DNA of 64,000 nt from Peptococcaceae bacterium CEB3 (GCA_001029295.1 LDXJ01000064.1:1-64000), one strand, 5' to 3'; numbered from the stretch's first letter, positions 42,907-50,689 are shown. Numbers and translations are program-made. The notes: generated by a model from the sequence alone, not told the origin.

Positions 42907-43713
42907 TTGGAGGGCTATACTGCTCATTTTGCAACGGAGTTTACACCGCGCTTTTATGAACTGAACGCCCGGCGTCAGGCGGGTCCGGTCGTTTTGCTGC
43001 ATTACCTGGAGGAGGCGGCGGTTTCCCATTCCGGGGCGGCGGGTTACAGTCTGCAAGAACTTGAAGGACGGGGAGTGGGTTGGGTCCTTAATCGCTGGTA
43101 TCTGATGGTGGACCGTTATCCTGTTTGGGATGAAAAAATACTTGTCGAGACTTGGCCGGCCGCATTCGACCGTTTTTACGCCACGCGGGAATTCATCGTG
43201 CGGGGGCGGGATGACACACAGATGGCGCGCGCCACTTCGCGTTGGGTCTATCTCAATGTCGAAAAAAAGAGACCCCTACGCATTCCGGAGGGGTTTGCTC
43301 CGGCCTACGGTTTGGATCCCGAGAGGGCCGTTGACCATGATTTCGCCGCCTTACCGATCCGGAGGGGGGAGTTGGATCTTCCCAGAGCCGAGAGGCGGAC
43401 TTTTGCGGTGAGGCGCTCCGACCTCGACGGTTATCACCACGTTAACAATGCCCAATATGTCCAATGGCTGCTCGAATCCGTGCCAGAGCAAATGTATGAC
43501 TCGGCAAAGCTTCAGTCTTTGGAAATAGAATACCGGAAAGAAGTCGGATACGGCGGCCGGGTTCAGGTGGATACTCTGGCGCTTGAAACGGGGGCGGAAG
43601 GGGCTCCGGCTCTGCCGGCGGGCGGACAGGCTTATCTCCACACCATCGAAGACCCTGACACGGGAAGAGAGTTGGCGGTGGCCAGGACCGGCTGGAAGCG
43701 TAAAGGATCTTAG
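42907..43713 (+). CDS. Acyl-ACP thioesterase (FatA/FatB-like)
   Basis: 268 residues, two hot-dog domains. It shows FYELNARRQAGPVVLLHYLEEAA, WVLNRWYLMVDRYPVWDEKILVETWP in the first half and RRSDLDGYHHVNNAQYVQWLLESVP in the second, with the His/Asn catalytic area HHVNNAQY. The enzyme releases fatty acids from acyl carrier protein; bacterial members are usually single-copy and of unsettled role. TTG 42907 has GGGAGGGCAGG upstream. Confidence 0.88.
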   Translation: MEGYTAHFATEFTPRFYELNARRQAGPVVLLHYLEEAAVSHSGAAGYSLQELEGRGVGWVLNRWYLMVDRYPVWDEKILVETWPAAFDRFYATREFIVRGRDDTQMARATSRWVYLNVEKKRPLRIPEGFAPAYGLDPERAVDHDFAALPIRRGELDLPRAERRTFAVRRSDLDGYHHVNNAQYVQWLLESVPEQMYDSAKLQSLEIEYRKEVGYGGRVQVDTLALETGAEGAPALPAGGQAYLHTIEDPDTGRELAVARTGWKRKGS

Positions 43714-43797
43714 GATAGCTGGGATCCTGCCGGAATCAATATCGCTCTGTCTGCCAAGCGGTGTCGGTACGGAGCGGATCCGCAGACAGCCGCGGTC

Positions 43798-43932
43798 CTA
43801 CCAAGGAATCTGTCCGCGATTCAAAATATCCCGCAGACCGGTTATGATCAGGATCGTGATCGCGAAGGCGGTGAAGGCCAGGGTGGGACCCACATAGGAA
43901 AAGGGAAGCGCGTAACCGATGTAGCCGGTCAT
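43798..43932 (-). CDS. Small membrane protein (44 aa), last gene of a four-gene cassette
   Basis: MTGYIGYALPFSYVGPTLAF continues into one membrane helix and a short basic tail (RDILNRGQIPW). ATG 43932 has AAGGAGG nine bases upstream, a strong site, so translation is likely. I do not recognise the family. It follows three other small membrane-protein genes on the same strand after a 130-base gap that carries no evident terminator. Confidence 0.65.
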   Translation of the reverse strand: MTGYIGYALPFSYVGPTLAFTAFAITILIITGLRDILNRGQIPW

Positions 43933-44062
43933 GGGGTAGTTCCTCCTTTGCCTCCGCCGGGATAAATAGCGCCGGTGTCTGTTGCTGCGACTGGTCTCAG
44001 ACTCGAAGCATCCTAAACATTTTGACATGACACGTCAGCTCTCCGGGTTCTTAAGGCCTTGT

Positions 44063-44476
44063 TTATCGAGCGGGAGCCGCTTTTTCTTTGCCCATTAAGT
44101 CTTGAAATTTGTGGGCGGTCTCGCTGACCGCGGCCCGGAAACCGAGGACGAAAGCCCGCACAAAGAAAAGGGCCAGGCCCAGGTTGAAGACCGTAAAGCC
44201 GAGGGCAATGGGCAGCCTCAGGGTGATGATCCTGACTTGCGTGAAGATATTATCGGGAACGATGGCTTGCTGCACATAAATATGCAAGAGACCGACGGCA
44301 TCAAACCAGAGCCCGAGCATGGTAATCGACCCATCCTTACTGACCGGAACGAATATTTCCATGGCGGTGGAGAGATAGTTGACAGGATCCGGCAGTTGCT
44401 TAAGCCTGTCCTTGAGGCCTGCAGGAGGCTCGCCCGGGGAAAACACCGGAGGAGTCTGAGTCGCTCCCTGTTCCAT
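44063..44476 (-). CDS. Membrane protein of unknown function (about 137 aa)
   Basis: The cytoplasmic N-terminal 40 residues are Pro-rich (PPVFSPGEPPAGLKDRLKQLPDPVNY). They are followed by two or three helices: MLGLWFDAVGLLHIYVQQ, LPIALGFTVFNLGLALFFVRAFVLGF. A charged C-terminus follows (SETAHKFQDLMGKEKAA). ATG 44476 with AAAGGAGG upstream overlaps the stop of the preceding 42-residue gene. No family is recognised. The conserved gene spacing suggests a small membrane complex. Confidence 0.72.
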   Translation of the reverse strand: MEQGATQTPPVFSPGEPPAGLKDRLKQLPDPVNYLSTAMEIFVPVSKDGSITMLGLWFDAVGLLHIYVQQAIVPDNIFTQVRIITLRLPIALGFTVFNLGLALFFVRAFVLGFRAAVSETAHKFQDLMGKEKAAPAR

Positions 44477-44604
44477 CATGTCCTCCTTTCCTGAGGCGGA
44501 AAATACAGCCAAATGAGGATCCGAAAGAGAATGACGAGGATGATGGCGATGAGGATGTTGTACGGGTAGAAAAGGCCGAAATACGTGCTGGGCAAGGAGG
44601 TCAT
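44476..44604 (-). CDS. Small membrane protein (42 aa)
   Basis: A short gene encoding MTSLPSTYFGLFYPYNILIA and then a strongly hydrophobic helix (IILVILFRILIWLYF) ending in PPQERRT. It starts one base after the stop of the 72-residue gene and its TGA overlaps the next ATG, an arrangement typical of genuine translated genes. A G-rich ribosome site lies in front. Unrecognised family. Confidence 0.62.
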   Translation of the reverse strand: MTSLPSTYFGLFYPYNILIAIILVILFRILIWLYFPPQERRT

Positions 44605-44605
44605 C

Positions 44606-44824
44606 CTAAAGTCCCCCCCAAAAGGCATTGCTCAAAGCAAAAGAGAGCAGGAAGGAGAGAGCCAGCCAAAAAAGCCAGTAAAACTGCACCAACCAGAGAA
44701 AGCCGGAGAGAGAAGGGCGAGGGCGGGGCGGCTGGACCTGAGGACAGGAAACGGATTGCTGGGACGGGGGCCCGTAAGAAGGCGGCCCCTGTGTTCGATA
44801 CGGTCTGCCGGTGTAGAAGCCCAC
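44606..44824 (-). CDS. Small membrane protein (72 aa) with proline-rich N-terminus
   Basis: The N-terminus is Pro/Gln/Ser rich (RPYRTQGPPSYGPPSQQSV) and the C-terminal half is a hydrophobic hairpin with many aromatics (FLWLVQFYWLFWLALSFLLSFALSNAFW). GTG 44824 has GAGGGGG eight bases upstream. It is the first gene of the cassette 44824-43798. Unrecognised. Confidence 0.58.
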   Translation of the reverse strand: MGFYTGRPYRTQGPPSYGPPSQQSVSCPQVQPPRPRPSLSGFLWLVQFYWLFWLALSFLLSFALSNAFWGGL

Positions 44825-44965
44825 CGAATTTCCCCCTCTCTCTCAATGACTCTGAACTTTATCCATAATATGTAAGAGGGGAAGCGGGGGTTCCGGCACA
44901 AAGCCGCCGGTAAGCGCCGGATTCGACATCCTCCGCGTTTTTGAGCTTTCCCTTCCGCTGAACCT

Positions 44966-45007
44966 CCCCATGGCTGAAGCCGGCTAGAGCCGGCTTCAGC
45001 CATGGGG
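44966..45007. repeat. Perfect 20-bp inverted repeat (long hairpin)
   Basis: Arms begin CCCCATGGCTGAAGCC and pair perfectly over 20 bases with a 2-nt loop. It lies between the four-gene cassette and the CBS gene. There is no T tract on either side. Such hairpins often derive from ends of IS200/IS605-type elements; a role in RNA processing is also possible. Confidence 0.8.
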
Positions 45008-45027
45008 GATGAGGCTAAGCTTTTTGG

Positions 45028-45447
45028 TTAAAGTTCCCCGGCTGGGCTGGAAAAAGTTTTAGCGCAGAACTCGATCAGCTCACGCCGCCTCACGATGCCA
45101 ATGAAAATCCCTTTGTCGTCCACGACAGGTACGAAATTCTGGGACGCCGCCCGGGCGATCAAGTCTTCCATTTGGGCATCGATGAGTACGGGAGTATTCA
45201 CGGTGTGTTGAGGGATATCACCCAGCGGGATATGTTCCGTGTCGGCAAAAGAAAGGCCGGGAGTGTTTTTCATTTTCCAGAGGAGGTCTCCTTCAGTAAG
45301 GGTTCCCGTATAGCGTCCTTCCGCGTCAATCACGGGCACGGCGGAATAACTGTGATATTCCATGCGTTCGAGGGCTTGACGCATGGTGGAATGATATTTG
45401 AGGTAAACCACATCTTTTTTCGGAATAAGAAAGAATGCCACATTCAT
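45028..45447 (-). CDS. CBS-domain pair protein
   Basis: 139 residues, two CBS motifs and nothing else: VVYLKYHSTMRQALERMEYHSYSAVPVIDAEGRYTGTLTEGDLLW and NTPVLIDAQMEDLIARAASQNFVPVVDDKGIFIGIVRRREL. Bateman modules bind adenosine nucleotides and regulate partner proteins. No partner is evident in the vicinity. The start ATG at 45447 follows a weak site. A long perfect hairpin lies downstream. Confidence 0.93.
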   Translation of the reverse strand: MNVAFFLIPKKDVVYLKYHSTMRQALERMEYHSYSAVPVIDAEGRYTGTLTEGDLLWKMKNTPGLSFADTEHIPLGDIPQHTVNTPVLIDAQMEDLIARAASQNFVPVVDDKGIFIGIVRRRELIEFCAKTFSSPAGEL

Positions 45448-45874
45448 CGTTTTTGCTCTCCGAATCTTTTTTAATTCAGTGCCCGCAGCGCAAAACTCAA
45501 TTTACGGCGTGTGCTCAGTATACAAATAAGAGGGTCAGTAAGTGCTCAGTGCACGAAAAAAGAGGGTTAGGGTTAGGCAAGAAAAAGCGGATCGAGCGGC
45601 ACATGAAAAAGATACCATAAGACTCATCCATTCTCAATCCACCCACCTAATCTTCAAGTGTAACCTAGGTTGATCAAAGCCGGGTGCGCCCCGTTAAGGG
45701 AAAAGACCTCACCGCGGCGAGCTCTCAGACGACGCACCTGCCGCGCGGATCCTCTTCTTGAAAAAATCATGGGAAAGACACAGTTTTCTCACAGGCGAAA
45801 GTGCGACTTTGTCCCAACTCATTAGGGCGAAATTGGGAAATCGGGAAAAGATCTTCTGAGATCGCGTTTGCTAC
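45448..45874. other. Intergenic region upstream of the leuA promoter
   Basis: No gene is supported. A 31-base imperfect direct repeat beginning GTGCTCAGT occurs at about 45510 and 45541, including a GGGTTAGGGTTAGG stretch. Confidence 0.4.
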
Positions 45875-45904
45875 TTGACAAAAGCCTTTGATCAATGCCA
45901 GAAT
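45875..45904 (+). promoter_or_regulatory. Predicted leuA promoter
   Basis: Consensus TTGACA (45875-45880) is followed after 18 bases by CAGAAT with an upstream TGC (extended -10). The start of transcription would be near 45911, ahead of the 18-bp repeats and the T-box. Confidence 0.65.
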
Positions 45905-45951
45905 AAAAGGGATTCCTCTGGGAGTACAGCATGAGCATCTGCGGGTGAATC

Positions 45952-46059
45952 CGACCGGTAAGAGGAATTCCATCAGTAAGATGAACTTGACCGGCGAGAT
46001 GACCCTGACCGGTGAGACGAACCGAACCGGTAAGATAACCCGATTGGTAAGATGGATCT
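45952..46059 (+). repeat. 18-bp degenerate tandem repeat, 6 units
   Basis: Six units of exactly 18 bases, of the type TGACCGGTAAGATGAACC, lie between promoter and T-box. Units keep the CCGG-T-AGA core and vary elsewhere. Confidence 0.82.
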
Positions 46060-46094
46060 ATCCGTGGGACTGAACCCGAACAGACGAACCGAAC

Positions 46095-46520
46095 TGAATA
46101 GCTGAGAAAGACGATGAGAGGGACCAGTACATCTCTTCAGCCGCGTCAGAGAACTGGCGGATGGTGCAAGGCAGTGGTGGCGTGGAAGTGGAACTCTCCC
46201 TTGAGTAGCTGACCGAACGCGTTGGGACGATGGTGGACCGGGTTTGGCGAGTGACCGTAACCCGGGCAGAGTATCGTACTTGGTGCCGGTAGGCTCAGAC
46301 GGAGCTTCCGCCGTTAGAAGGAAGGAGATATCGGACGCGAACCGGATTGAGGTGTTTGACTTACCGGGGAGCCGGCCGCCTGACGGTGCAGTTTGACAGA
46401 TGCCGGGCACAGGCAGGACTCGGAGCGATCCCGTATCTACTGAGGGAACGGCTTGGCCGTTTAATTGAGTGGTATCGCGAATTAACCCTTCGTCTCAAGC
46501 GAGAGACGGAGGGTTTTGTT
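46095..46520 (+). promoter_or_regulatory. T-box leader (leucine) of leuA
   Basis: A transcription-attenuation riboswitch that senses uncharged tRNA-Leu. Stem I features are GATGAGAGGGACCAGTA near 46113 and GGATGGTGCAAGGC near 46159. The specifier region reads GGAACTCTCCCTTGAG, with CTC (Leu) at 46194-46196. The T-box itself is GAGTGGTATCGCG at 46467-46479, close to the consensus. It is followed by a terminator: CCCTTCGTCTC pairs with GAGACGGAGGG (46486-46513) and then TTTTGTT. leuA starts 195 bases downstream. Confidence 0.9.
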
Positions 46521-46538
46521 GTTCCCGCAAAAAGCATA

Positions 46539-46671
46539 AGTTCCCCGCGGGATTAAGAGTTTGCCGTAGGATCAAAAGTTTCTGGCAGGATTACAAGCGA
46601 TACGCAGGATTAAGAGTTTCCCGCGGGATTACGGGTGTTCCGCAGAATCACAGATGTCCCGTAGGACTTTG
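46539..46671 (+). repeat. 19-bp degenerate tandem repeat, 7 units
   Basis: Seven consecutive units of exactly 19 bases, such as AGTTTCCCGCGGGATTACG, fill the space between the T-box terminator and the leuA ribosome site. The GCGGGATTA core is most conserved. It lies inside the leuA transcript when read-through occurs. Confidence 0.85.
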
Positions 46672-46714
46672 CTGCTCACAGTTTTCGCGATTAAGTTTTG
46701 AGGAGGAAGGCAAG

Positions 46715-48235
46715 ATGCGCAGGCTGTATGTTTTTGACACGACTTTGAGGGATGGGGAACAGTCTTTGGGGATCACTTTAAATGTTGAGGAGAAGTTGGA
46801 GATCGCCCGGCAACTGGTTCTCCTGGGTATCGACATCATAGAGGCCGGCTTTCCGGCTTCCTCACCCGGAGATTTCGAATCTGTCGCCACAATTGCCCGG
46901 CAGATGAAAGGAGTGGCCATCTGCGGTCTGACGCGGGCCGTGGAACAGGACATCGACCTGTGCGCCCAGGCTCTGCGGGCGGCGGAGCACCCTCGGATCC
47001 ATACCGGCATAGGGGTCTCCCCAGTGCACATGGCCAAGAAGTTGATGCTCACACCGGAGCAGGTGATTGAACGGACGGCCGCGGCCGTGAAATATGCCAA
47101 GAAGTTCGTGGATGATGTCGAATTTTATGCCGAGGACGGTTTCCGGGCTGACCCGAATTTCTTGGTGCATGTTCTGGAGGCAGCTATCCAGGCCGGTGCC
47201 ACTGTCGTAAATATCCCGGACACGGTTGGTTATGCCAATCCCTGGGAATATGGCAAGCTTATCTCTTTTGTCAAGGAAAATGTAAAGGATATCGATCGGG
47301 TGACGATCAGTGTCCACTGCCATAATGACTTGGGTATGGCCACTGCCAATTCCCTGGCGGGCATTATAGCCGGAGCAGGCCAAGTCGAAGGGACGATCAA
47401 CGGCATTGGAGAGAGGGCCGGGAATACTTCTCTGGAGGAAGTCATTATGGCCATCTATACCCGGCGTGACGAGTATGGCATCCAAAGCGGTATCCGTCCG
47501 AAAGAGATTGCGGCGACCAGCCGCTTGGTCTCCCGCATCACCGGGGTGCCGGTACCGGACCACAAAGCGATTGTGGGTGCCAATGCCTTCATGCACGCCT
47601 CCGGCATTCATCAGGATGGTGTGCTCAAAGATAGGGAAACTTACGAAATTATCCGGCCGGAAACGATTGGGGTACCGGAAAATACCATCAGCTTAAGTGC
47701 GCGTTCCGGGCGGCACGCCCTGCAACATAGGCTGCAGGAGCTGGGCTATGACGTGGCAGGGGAGGAATTGGACTCTGTATACCACAGATTTTTGGAGTTG
47801 GCGGACCGAAAAAAAGAGGTCTTTGACCAGGATCTGTACGCTTTAATGGGGGATGCCGGCGCGGGTCAGCAAGGGATCCTTTTGCAGAACATGTCGATTG
47901 CCACGACGGGTGTCAATACGGCTACGGCCACAGTGACCTTGGATGTCGCGGGGGAGGTTCAAACCGACGCGGCTGTCGCCAATGGACCGGTCAATGCTCT
48001 GTTCAGCGCTATTGACCGGATAATCGGTGTCTCGGCCGTTTTAGAGGACTATACTCTGAAGTCCGTCACCCGGGGGAGCGAGGCTTTGGGCGATGCCACG
48101 GTCAAGCTCCGCTACCCTGATGGCAGCCTGGTCGTCGGCAAAGGAATCAGCACAGACATTCTGGAGGCAAGCGCCAAAGCTTACCTCAACGCCCTAAGCA
48201 AACGGAGGCGCGGCAGTGAAGTTGGTAGCTGTTAA
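46715..48235 (+). CDS. leuA: 2-isopropylmalate synthase
   Basis: First committed step of leucine synthesis: acetyl-CoA plus 2-oxoisovalerate. 506 residues. The HMGL-like TIM barrel begins VFDTTLRDGEQSLGITLN, with metal ligands in HCHNDLGMATANSLAGI, NGIGERAGNTSLEEV and the Asp in DTTLRDGEQ; the C-terminal LeuA regulatory domain (about 370-500) is complete, so feedback inhibition by leucine is expected. ATG 46715 follows AGGAGGAAGG; the upstream open frame is repeat DNA. The leucine T-box supports LeuA over citramalate or homocitrate synthase. A terminator overlaps the stop codon. Confidence 0.95.
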   Translation: MRRLYVFDTTLRDGEQSLGITLNVEEKLEIARQLVLLGIDIIEAGFPASSPGDFESVATIARQMKGVAICGLTRAVEQDIDLCAQALRAAEHPRIHTGIGVSPVHMAKKLMLTPEQVIERTAAAVKYAKKFVDDVEFYAEDGFRADPNFLVHVLEAAIQAGATVVNIPDTVGYANPWEYGKLISFVKENVKDIDRVTISVHCHNDLGMATANSLAGIIAGAGQVEGTINGIGERAGNTSLEEVIMAIYTRRDEYGIQSGIRPKEIAATSRLVSRITGVPVPDHKAIVGANAFMHASGIHQDGVLKDRETYEIIRPETIGVPENTISLSARSGRHALQHRLQELGYDVAGEELDSVYHRFLELADRKKEVFDQDLYALMGDAGAGQQGILLQNMSIATTGVNTATATVTLDVAGEVQTDAAVANGPVNALFSAIDRIIGVSAVLEDYTLKSVTRGSEALGDATVKLRYPDGSLVVGKGISTDILEASAKAYLNALSKRRRGSEVGSC

Positions 48236-48265
48236 AAAGACGAGGGGAGTATCCCCTCGTCTTTA
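48234..48265. terminator. Bidirectional terminator leuA / NlpC-P60 gene
   Basis: AAGACGAGGGG and CCCCTCGTCTT form an 11-bp stem with A-run before and T-run after, serving both convergent genes. Confidence 0.9.
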
Positions 48266-48302
48266 AGCACTATGCCTGAGCGCAGTCTTGCGGCTGACCT
48301 TC

Positions 48303-49562
48303 CTACTTGGCGATAACCCGCTTGGCTCCCAGATAGCGCGCGGTCCAGTAGGAATTGTTCATGTCATCATAGGCTACACCATAAGCGGCGGAGTCGATCA
48401 TGGTGTGGTTGCCGACGTAGATGCCGACGTGGGAAGCATCCGAAGCATAGGTGTGGTAGAAAACCAAATCCCCCGGCTGCAGGTCGGAAAGTGCGACCGG
48501 TTGACCTTCGGTAAACTGGGACTCCGAAGTCCGGTAGAGGGGAATACCGAAATGCGCGTAGACATACTGGACAAAACCTGAACAATCGAAGCCGGGATGA
48601 GGACTGGTTCCTCCCCAAACATAGGGTGTTCCCAAGTACTGGGCGGCATAACCGAGCAGGCTTTGAACGTTGCCGGACATCTTAACAGGAGCGGATGTTC
48701 CGGTACCGGCCGTGGGGTTAATCCCCGCCTCGCGCCCGGCGGCAGCCATAGCCGCCTCCAGTTCCTGTTCCCGAATCAGGCGCTGGACGTTGTCCGCGTG
48801 TGCTTGGGCATCCGCGGTAGCCGACACAGTGGCTTTTTCCTTGGCGGAGAGTTGGTCCAGCACGCTCTGCTGTTGAGTCAAGGCGGTTTGCAAGGAAGCT
48901 TGGGTCTGTTGTTTGGCAGCCAGTTCGTTGCGAAGGGAGGAGGCCTGTTGCTGAACCGCGGCTTTCTTCTGGTCGACGGCCTGAGTCAAAGCTTGAACCT
49001 GCTGCTGGAGGGCGTCGTAGCCATGAACGATGCCCTGAACGGAATCCCAGCGATCCAAGAAATCGGACAAACTGGTCGCTTGGAACAGTACGTTGAGGTA
49101 AGTAGCCGGTCCCGCCTCATATTGGTCACGGACGAAACCCGCCAACTCGGCGGCTCGCCGGTTGCGTTCATTTTCAAGTTTGGTTTCCTGAGCCGTCAGA
49201 TCATTGAGCGCTTGCTGCTGTTGAGTCAAATCTTTTTGGTAGCGGTCAATACTGGTCCGCAAAGACTGAACGGATTGCCGCAAGGCCAACAGTTTGTTGG
49301 TGGCGGTGGCTTCCTGCTGTTTCTGGGCGGAGAGCTGACCCTTATACTGATTGACCTGGGCTTGGTAATTGTGCAGCTGTTGTTGTAAAGTGGCGGCGTT
49401 GGCCGCTACCGGAGAGAGTGTGAGCAGGGCGGAACAGAACAACAAGGCTGTTTTTTTGAAAGGAAAGTTTTTCAAAGGAAGGTTCTTTGCGGGAAGGCTT
49501 TTCGTAGGAAGGTTTTTTAGGGCAAGGTTCTCAATAGTGAGCGTTTTTTTTGGTAAATTCAT
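48303..49562 (-). CDS. Secreted coiled-coil NlpC/P60 peptidoglycan endopeptidase
   Basis: 419 residues. The N-terminus carries a run of pentapeptides (NLPTK, SLPAK, NLPLK, NFPFK) before a signal peptide (KTALLFCSALLTLSPVAANA). A long coiled coil (about 55-260) precedes the NlpC/P60 domain: YVWGGTSPHPGFDCSGFVQYVY with the catalytic Cys, DASHVGIYVGNHTMIDSA with the catalytic His. Such enzymes cleave D-Glu-meso-DAP links; the coiled coil often controls activity as in FtsX-type partners. ATG 49562 has GGGAGGA upstream. The pentapeptides are encoded by the 15-bp repeat. Confidence 0.93.
   Translation of the reverse strand: MNLPKKTLTIENLALKNLPTKSLPAKNLPLKNFPFKKTALLFCSALLTLSPVAANAATLQQQLHNYQAQVNQYKGQLSAQKQQEATATNKLLALRQSVQSLRTSIDRYQKDLTQQQQALNDLTAQETKLENERNRRAAELAGFVRDQYEAGPATYLNVLFQATSLSDFLDRWDSVQGIVHGYDALQQQVQALTQAVDQKKAAVQQQASSLRNELAAKQQTQASLQTALTQQQSVLDQLSAKEKATVSATADAQAHADNVQRLIREQELEAAMAAAGREAGINPTAGTGTSAPVKMSGNVQSLLGYAAQYLGTPYVWGGTSPHPGFDCSGFVQYVYAHFGIPLYRTSESQFTEGQPVALSDLQPGDLVFYHTYASDASHVGIYVGNHTMIDSAAYGVAYDDMNNSYWTARYLGAKRVIAK
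49462..49536 (-). repeat. 15-bp in-frame tandem repeat at the start of the NlpC/P60 gene
   Basis: Five 15-bp units (plus-strand GGAAGGTTCTTTGCG type) encode NLPxK pentapeptides ahead of the signal peptide, and so lengthen its positively charged n-region. Confidence 0.8.
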
Positions 49563-49708
49563 CGGATTCCTCCCAAATCTAAAAGTATTTTAAATCGACA
49601 CCGGCTAAAAAGTTTCTACCGACACCGGGTGTGCAAAAGATAACATGATACAGCCAAAATCCGGAACGGGTAAACCACAGCTCCGGAACGGACAGGGCCT
49701 GGAAGGGA

Positions 49709-49810
49709 TAATTCAGATGTGCAGCTAATTTAGGCGGGCAAGTAATTCAGACGGGTAACTAATTCAGATGAGCAACCGCTTCAGATGGACACCCCTGCCG
49801 GCGAGACAAC
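49709..49810 (+). repeat. 17-bp degenerate tandem repeat, 6 units
   Basis: Six units of 17 bases such as TAATTCAGATGAGCAAC. The first four are very similar, the last two decay. They lie in the 520-base gap between divergent genes. The rest of the gap holds a TATAAT at 49962-49967 without a good -35, and no gene. Confidence 0.82.
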
Positions 49811-50086
49811 ACCGAAGAGACAACTTTGCATAGGTGCTCAAGTGTCATGTATTATTTGTATTCGACAGAAAGGGACAACCTCCTGCCGGACAGGAAAAAA
49901 ATGCGCCAGGAAGTATGAGGAAATACGGTGGTAAAAAGATGCAATGCGGGCTTGTCCGTGCTATAATCTCCTTGAACCCCGCTCCCTTTCTTCCCAGGGC
50001 AGAGATTCGGCTGCGCCGGTAAGGCTGGGTTTGCGGGAAGCCGAAGCTGTTTTTTGGTAATGCTAACGATAAGGGAGGAATTTTCT

Positions 50087-50293
50087 GTGCCGTTTATCAA
50101 GATGGAAGCAGGAAAAATGGACCAGGCTCAAAAGGAAACGCTAATTGCCGGGTTTACGGAAGTCGCCAGTGCGACTTTAGGGATCCCGCCCGAGGCTTTT
50201 TTAGTGCTCATTAAGGAAAATGAAATGGACAACTGGGGAAAGGGCGGCCGGATGTTGAGTAAAGTCCTGGCCGAACAGAACCGCGGCAAGTAA
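50087..50293 (+). CDS. 4-oxalocrotonate tautomerase-like protein
   Basis: 68-residue tautomerase-fold protein. With GTG 50087 (GGGAGGA upstream) the sequence is MPFIKMEAGKMDQAQKETLI, placing the catalytic Pro1 after Met removal. It continues with VASATLGIPPEAFLVLIKENEMDNWGKGG, which has the substrate-binding Trp region of the family. The frame runs back to 50054, but only the chosen start exposes Pro1. The substrate is unknown. The YgbA-like gene lies 25 bases downstream. Confidence 0.88.
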   Translation: MPFIKMEAGKMDQAQKETLIAGFTEVASATLGIPPEAFLVLIKENEMDNWGKGGRMLSKVLAEQNRGK

Positions 50294-50317
50294 GTGTAGG
50301 GTTTTGGGAGTAAGGTT

Positions 50318-50689
50318 TTGGTGGCTAAAGAAAATCGACTCGAAGTGGCTCAAGAAAATCGGCTTGAAAGGGAAAAGAAAACGGTCGAGCTGATGATCGG
50401 GCTTTACTGCCGCCGCGTGCATCACACGCGGCACGGTCTTTGCCCGGATTGCGGGAAACTCTTGGATTATGCTTTCCGGCGCATTGAGCACTGCCGTTTC
50501 GGCAGTGAAAAACCGACCTGTGCCAACTGTTCCGTTCATTGTTACGGCCCGCAGATGCGTGAGCAGATTCGTTCCGTCATGCGTTACTCAGGTCCGCGTA
50601 TGGCCTTGAGGCATCCGGTCATTGCCTGGAGGCACATCCGAGATGGGCGGAGGCATCCCGTTCATAACAACGGCGGGCCGAAGTCTTAA
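50318..50689 (+). CDS. YgbA-like nitric-oxide-responsive protein
   Basis: 123 residues resembling the YgbA/NO-stimulated family (PF11756-type): ELMIGLYCRRVHHTRHGLCPDCGKLLDYAFRRIEHCRFGSEKPTCANCSVHCYGPQMREQIRSVMRYSGPRM. The six cysteines in CPDC, C, CANC and C suggest a metal or iron-sulfur site. The N-terminal 20 residues hold a duplicated ENRLE unit encoded by 24-bp repeats. TTG 50318 or GTG 50321 are the start options. It lies just upstream of a flavodiiron protein, which fits a nitrosative-stress role. Confidence 0.85.
   Translation: MVAKENRLEVAQENRLEREKKTVELMIGLYCRRVHHTRHGLCPDCGKLLDYAFRRIEHCRFGSEKPTCANCSVHCYGPQMREQIRSVMRYSGPRMALRHPVIAWRHIRDGRRHPVHNNGGPKS

Noticed and set aside
45560-45582. 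Telomere-like GGGTTAGGGTTAGG stretch
   Set aside because: Only two units, inside a longer local duplication; most likely chance.
45952-46671. Possible CRISPR array because of regular repeats
   Set aside because: Units are directly adjacent and have no spacers; no cas genes are nearby.
46469-46714. N-terminal extension of leuA from the open frame
   Set aside because: The stretch is the T-box terminator and the 19-bp repeat array; ATG 46715 has a strong AGGAGG site and begins the conserved protein.
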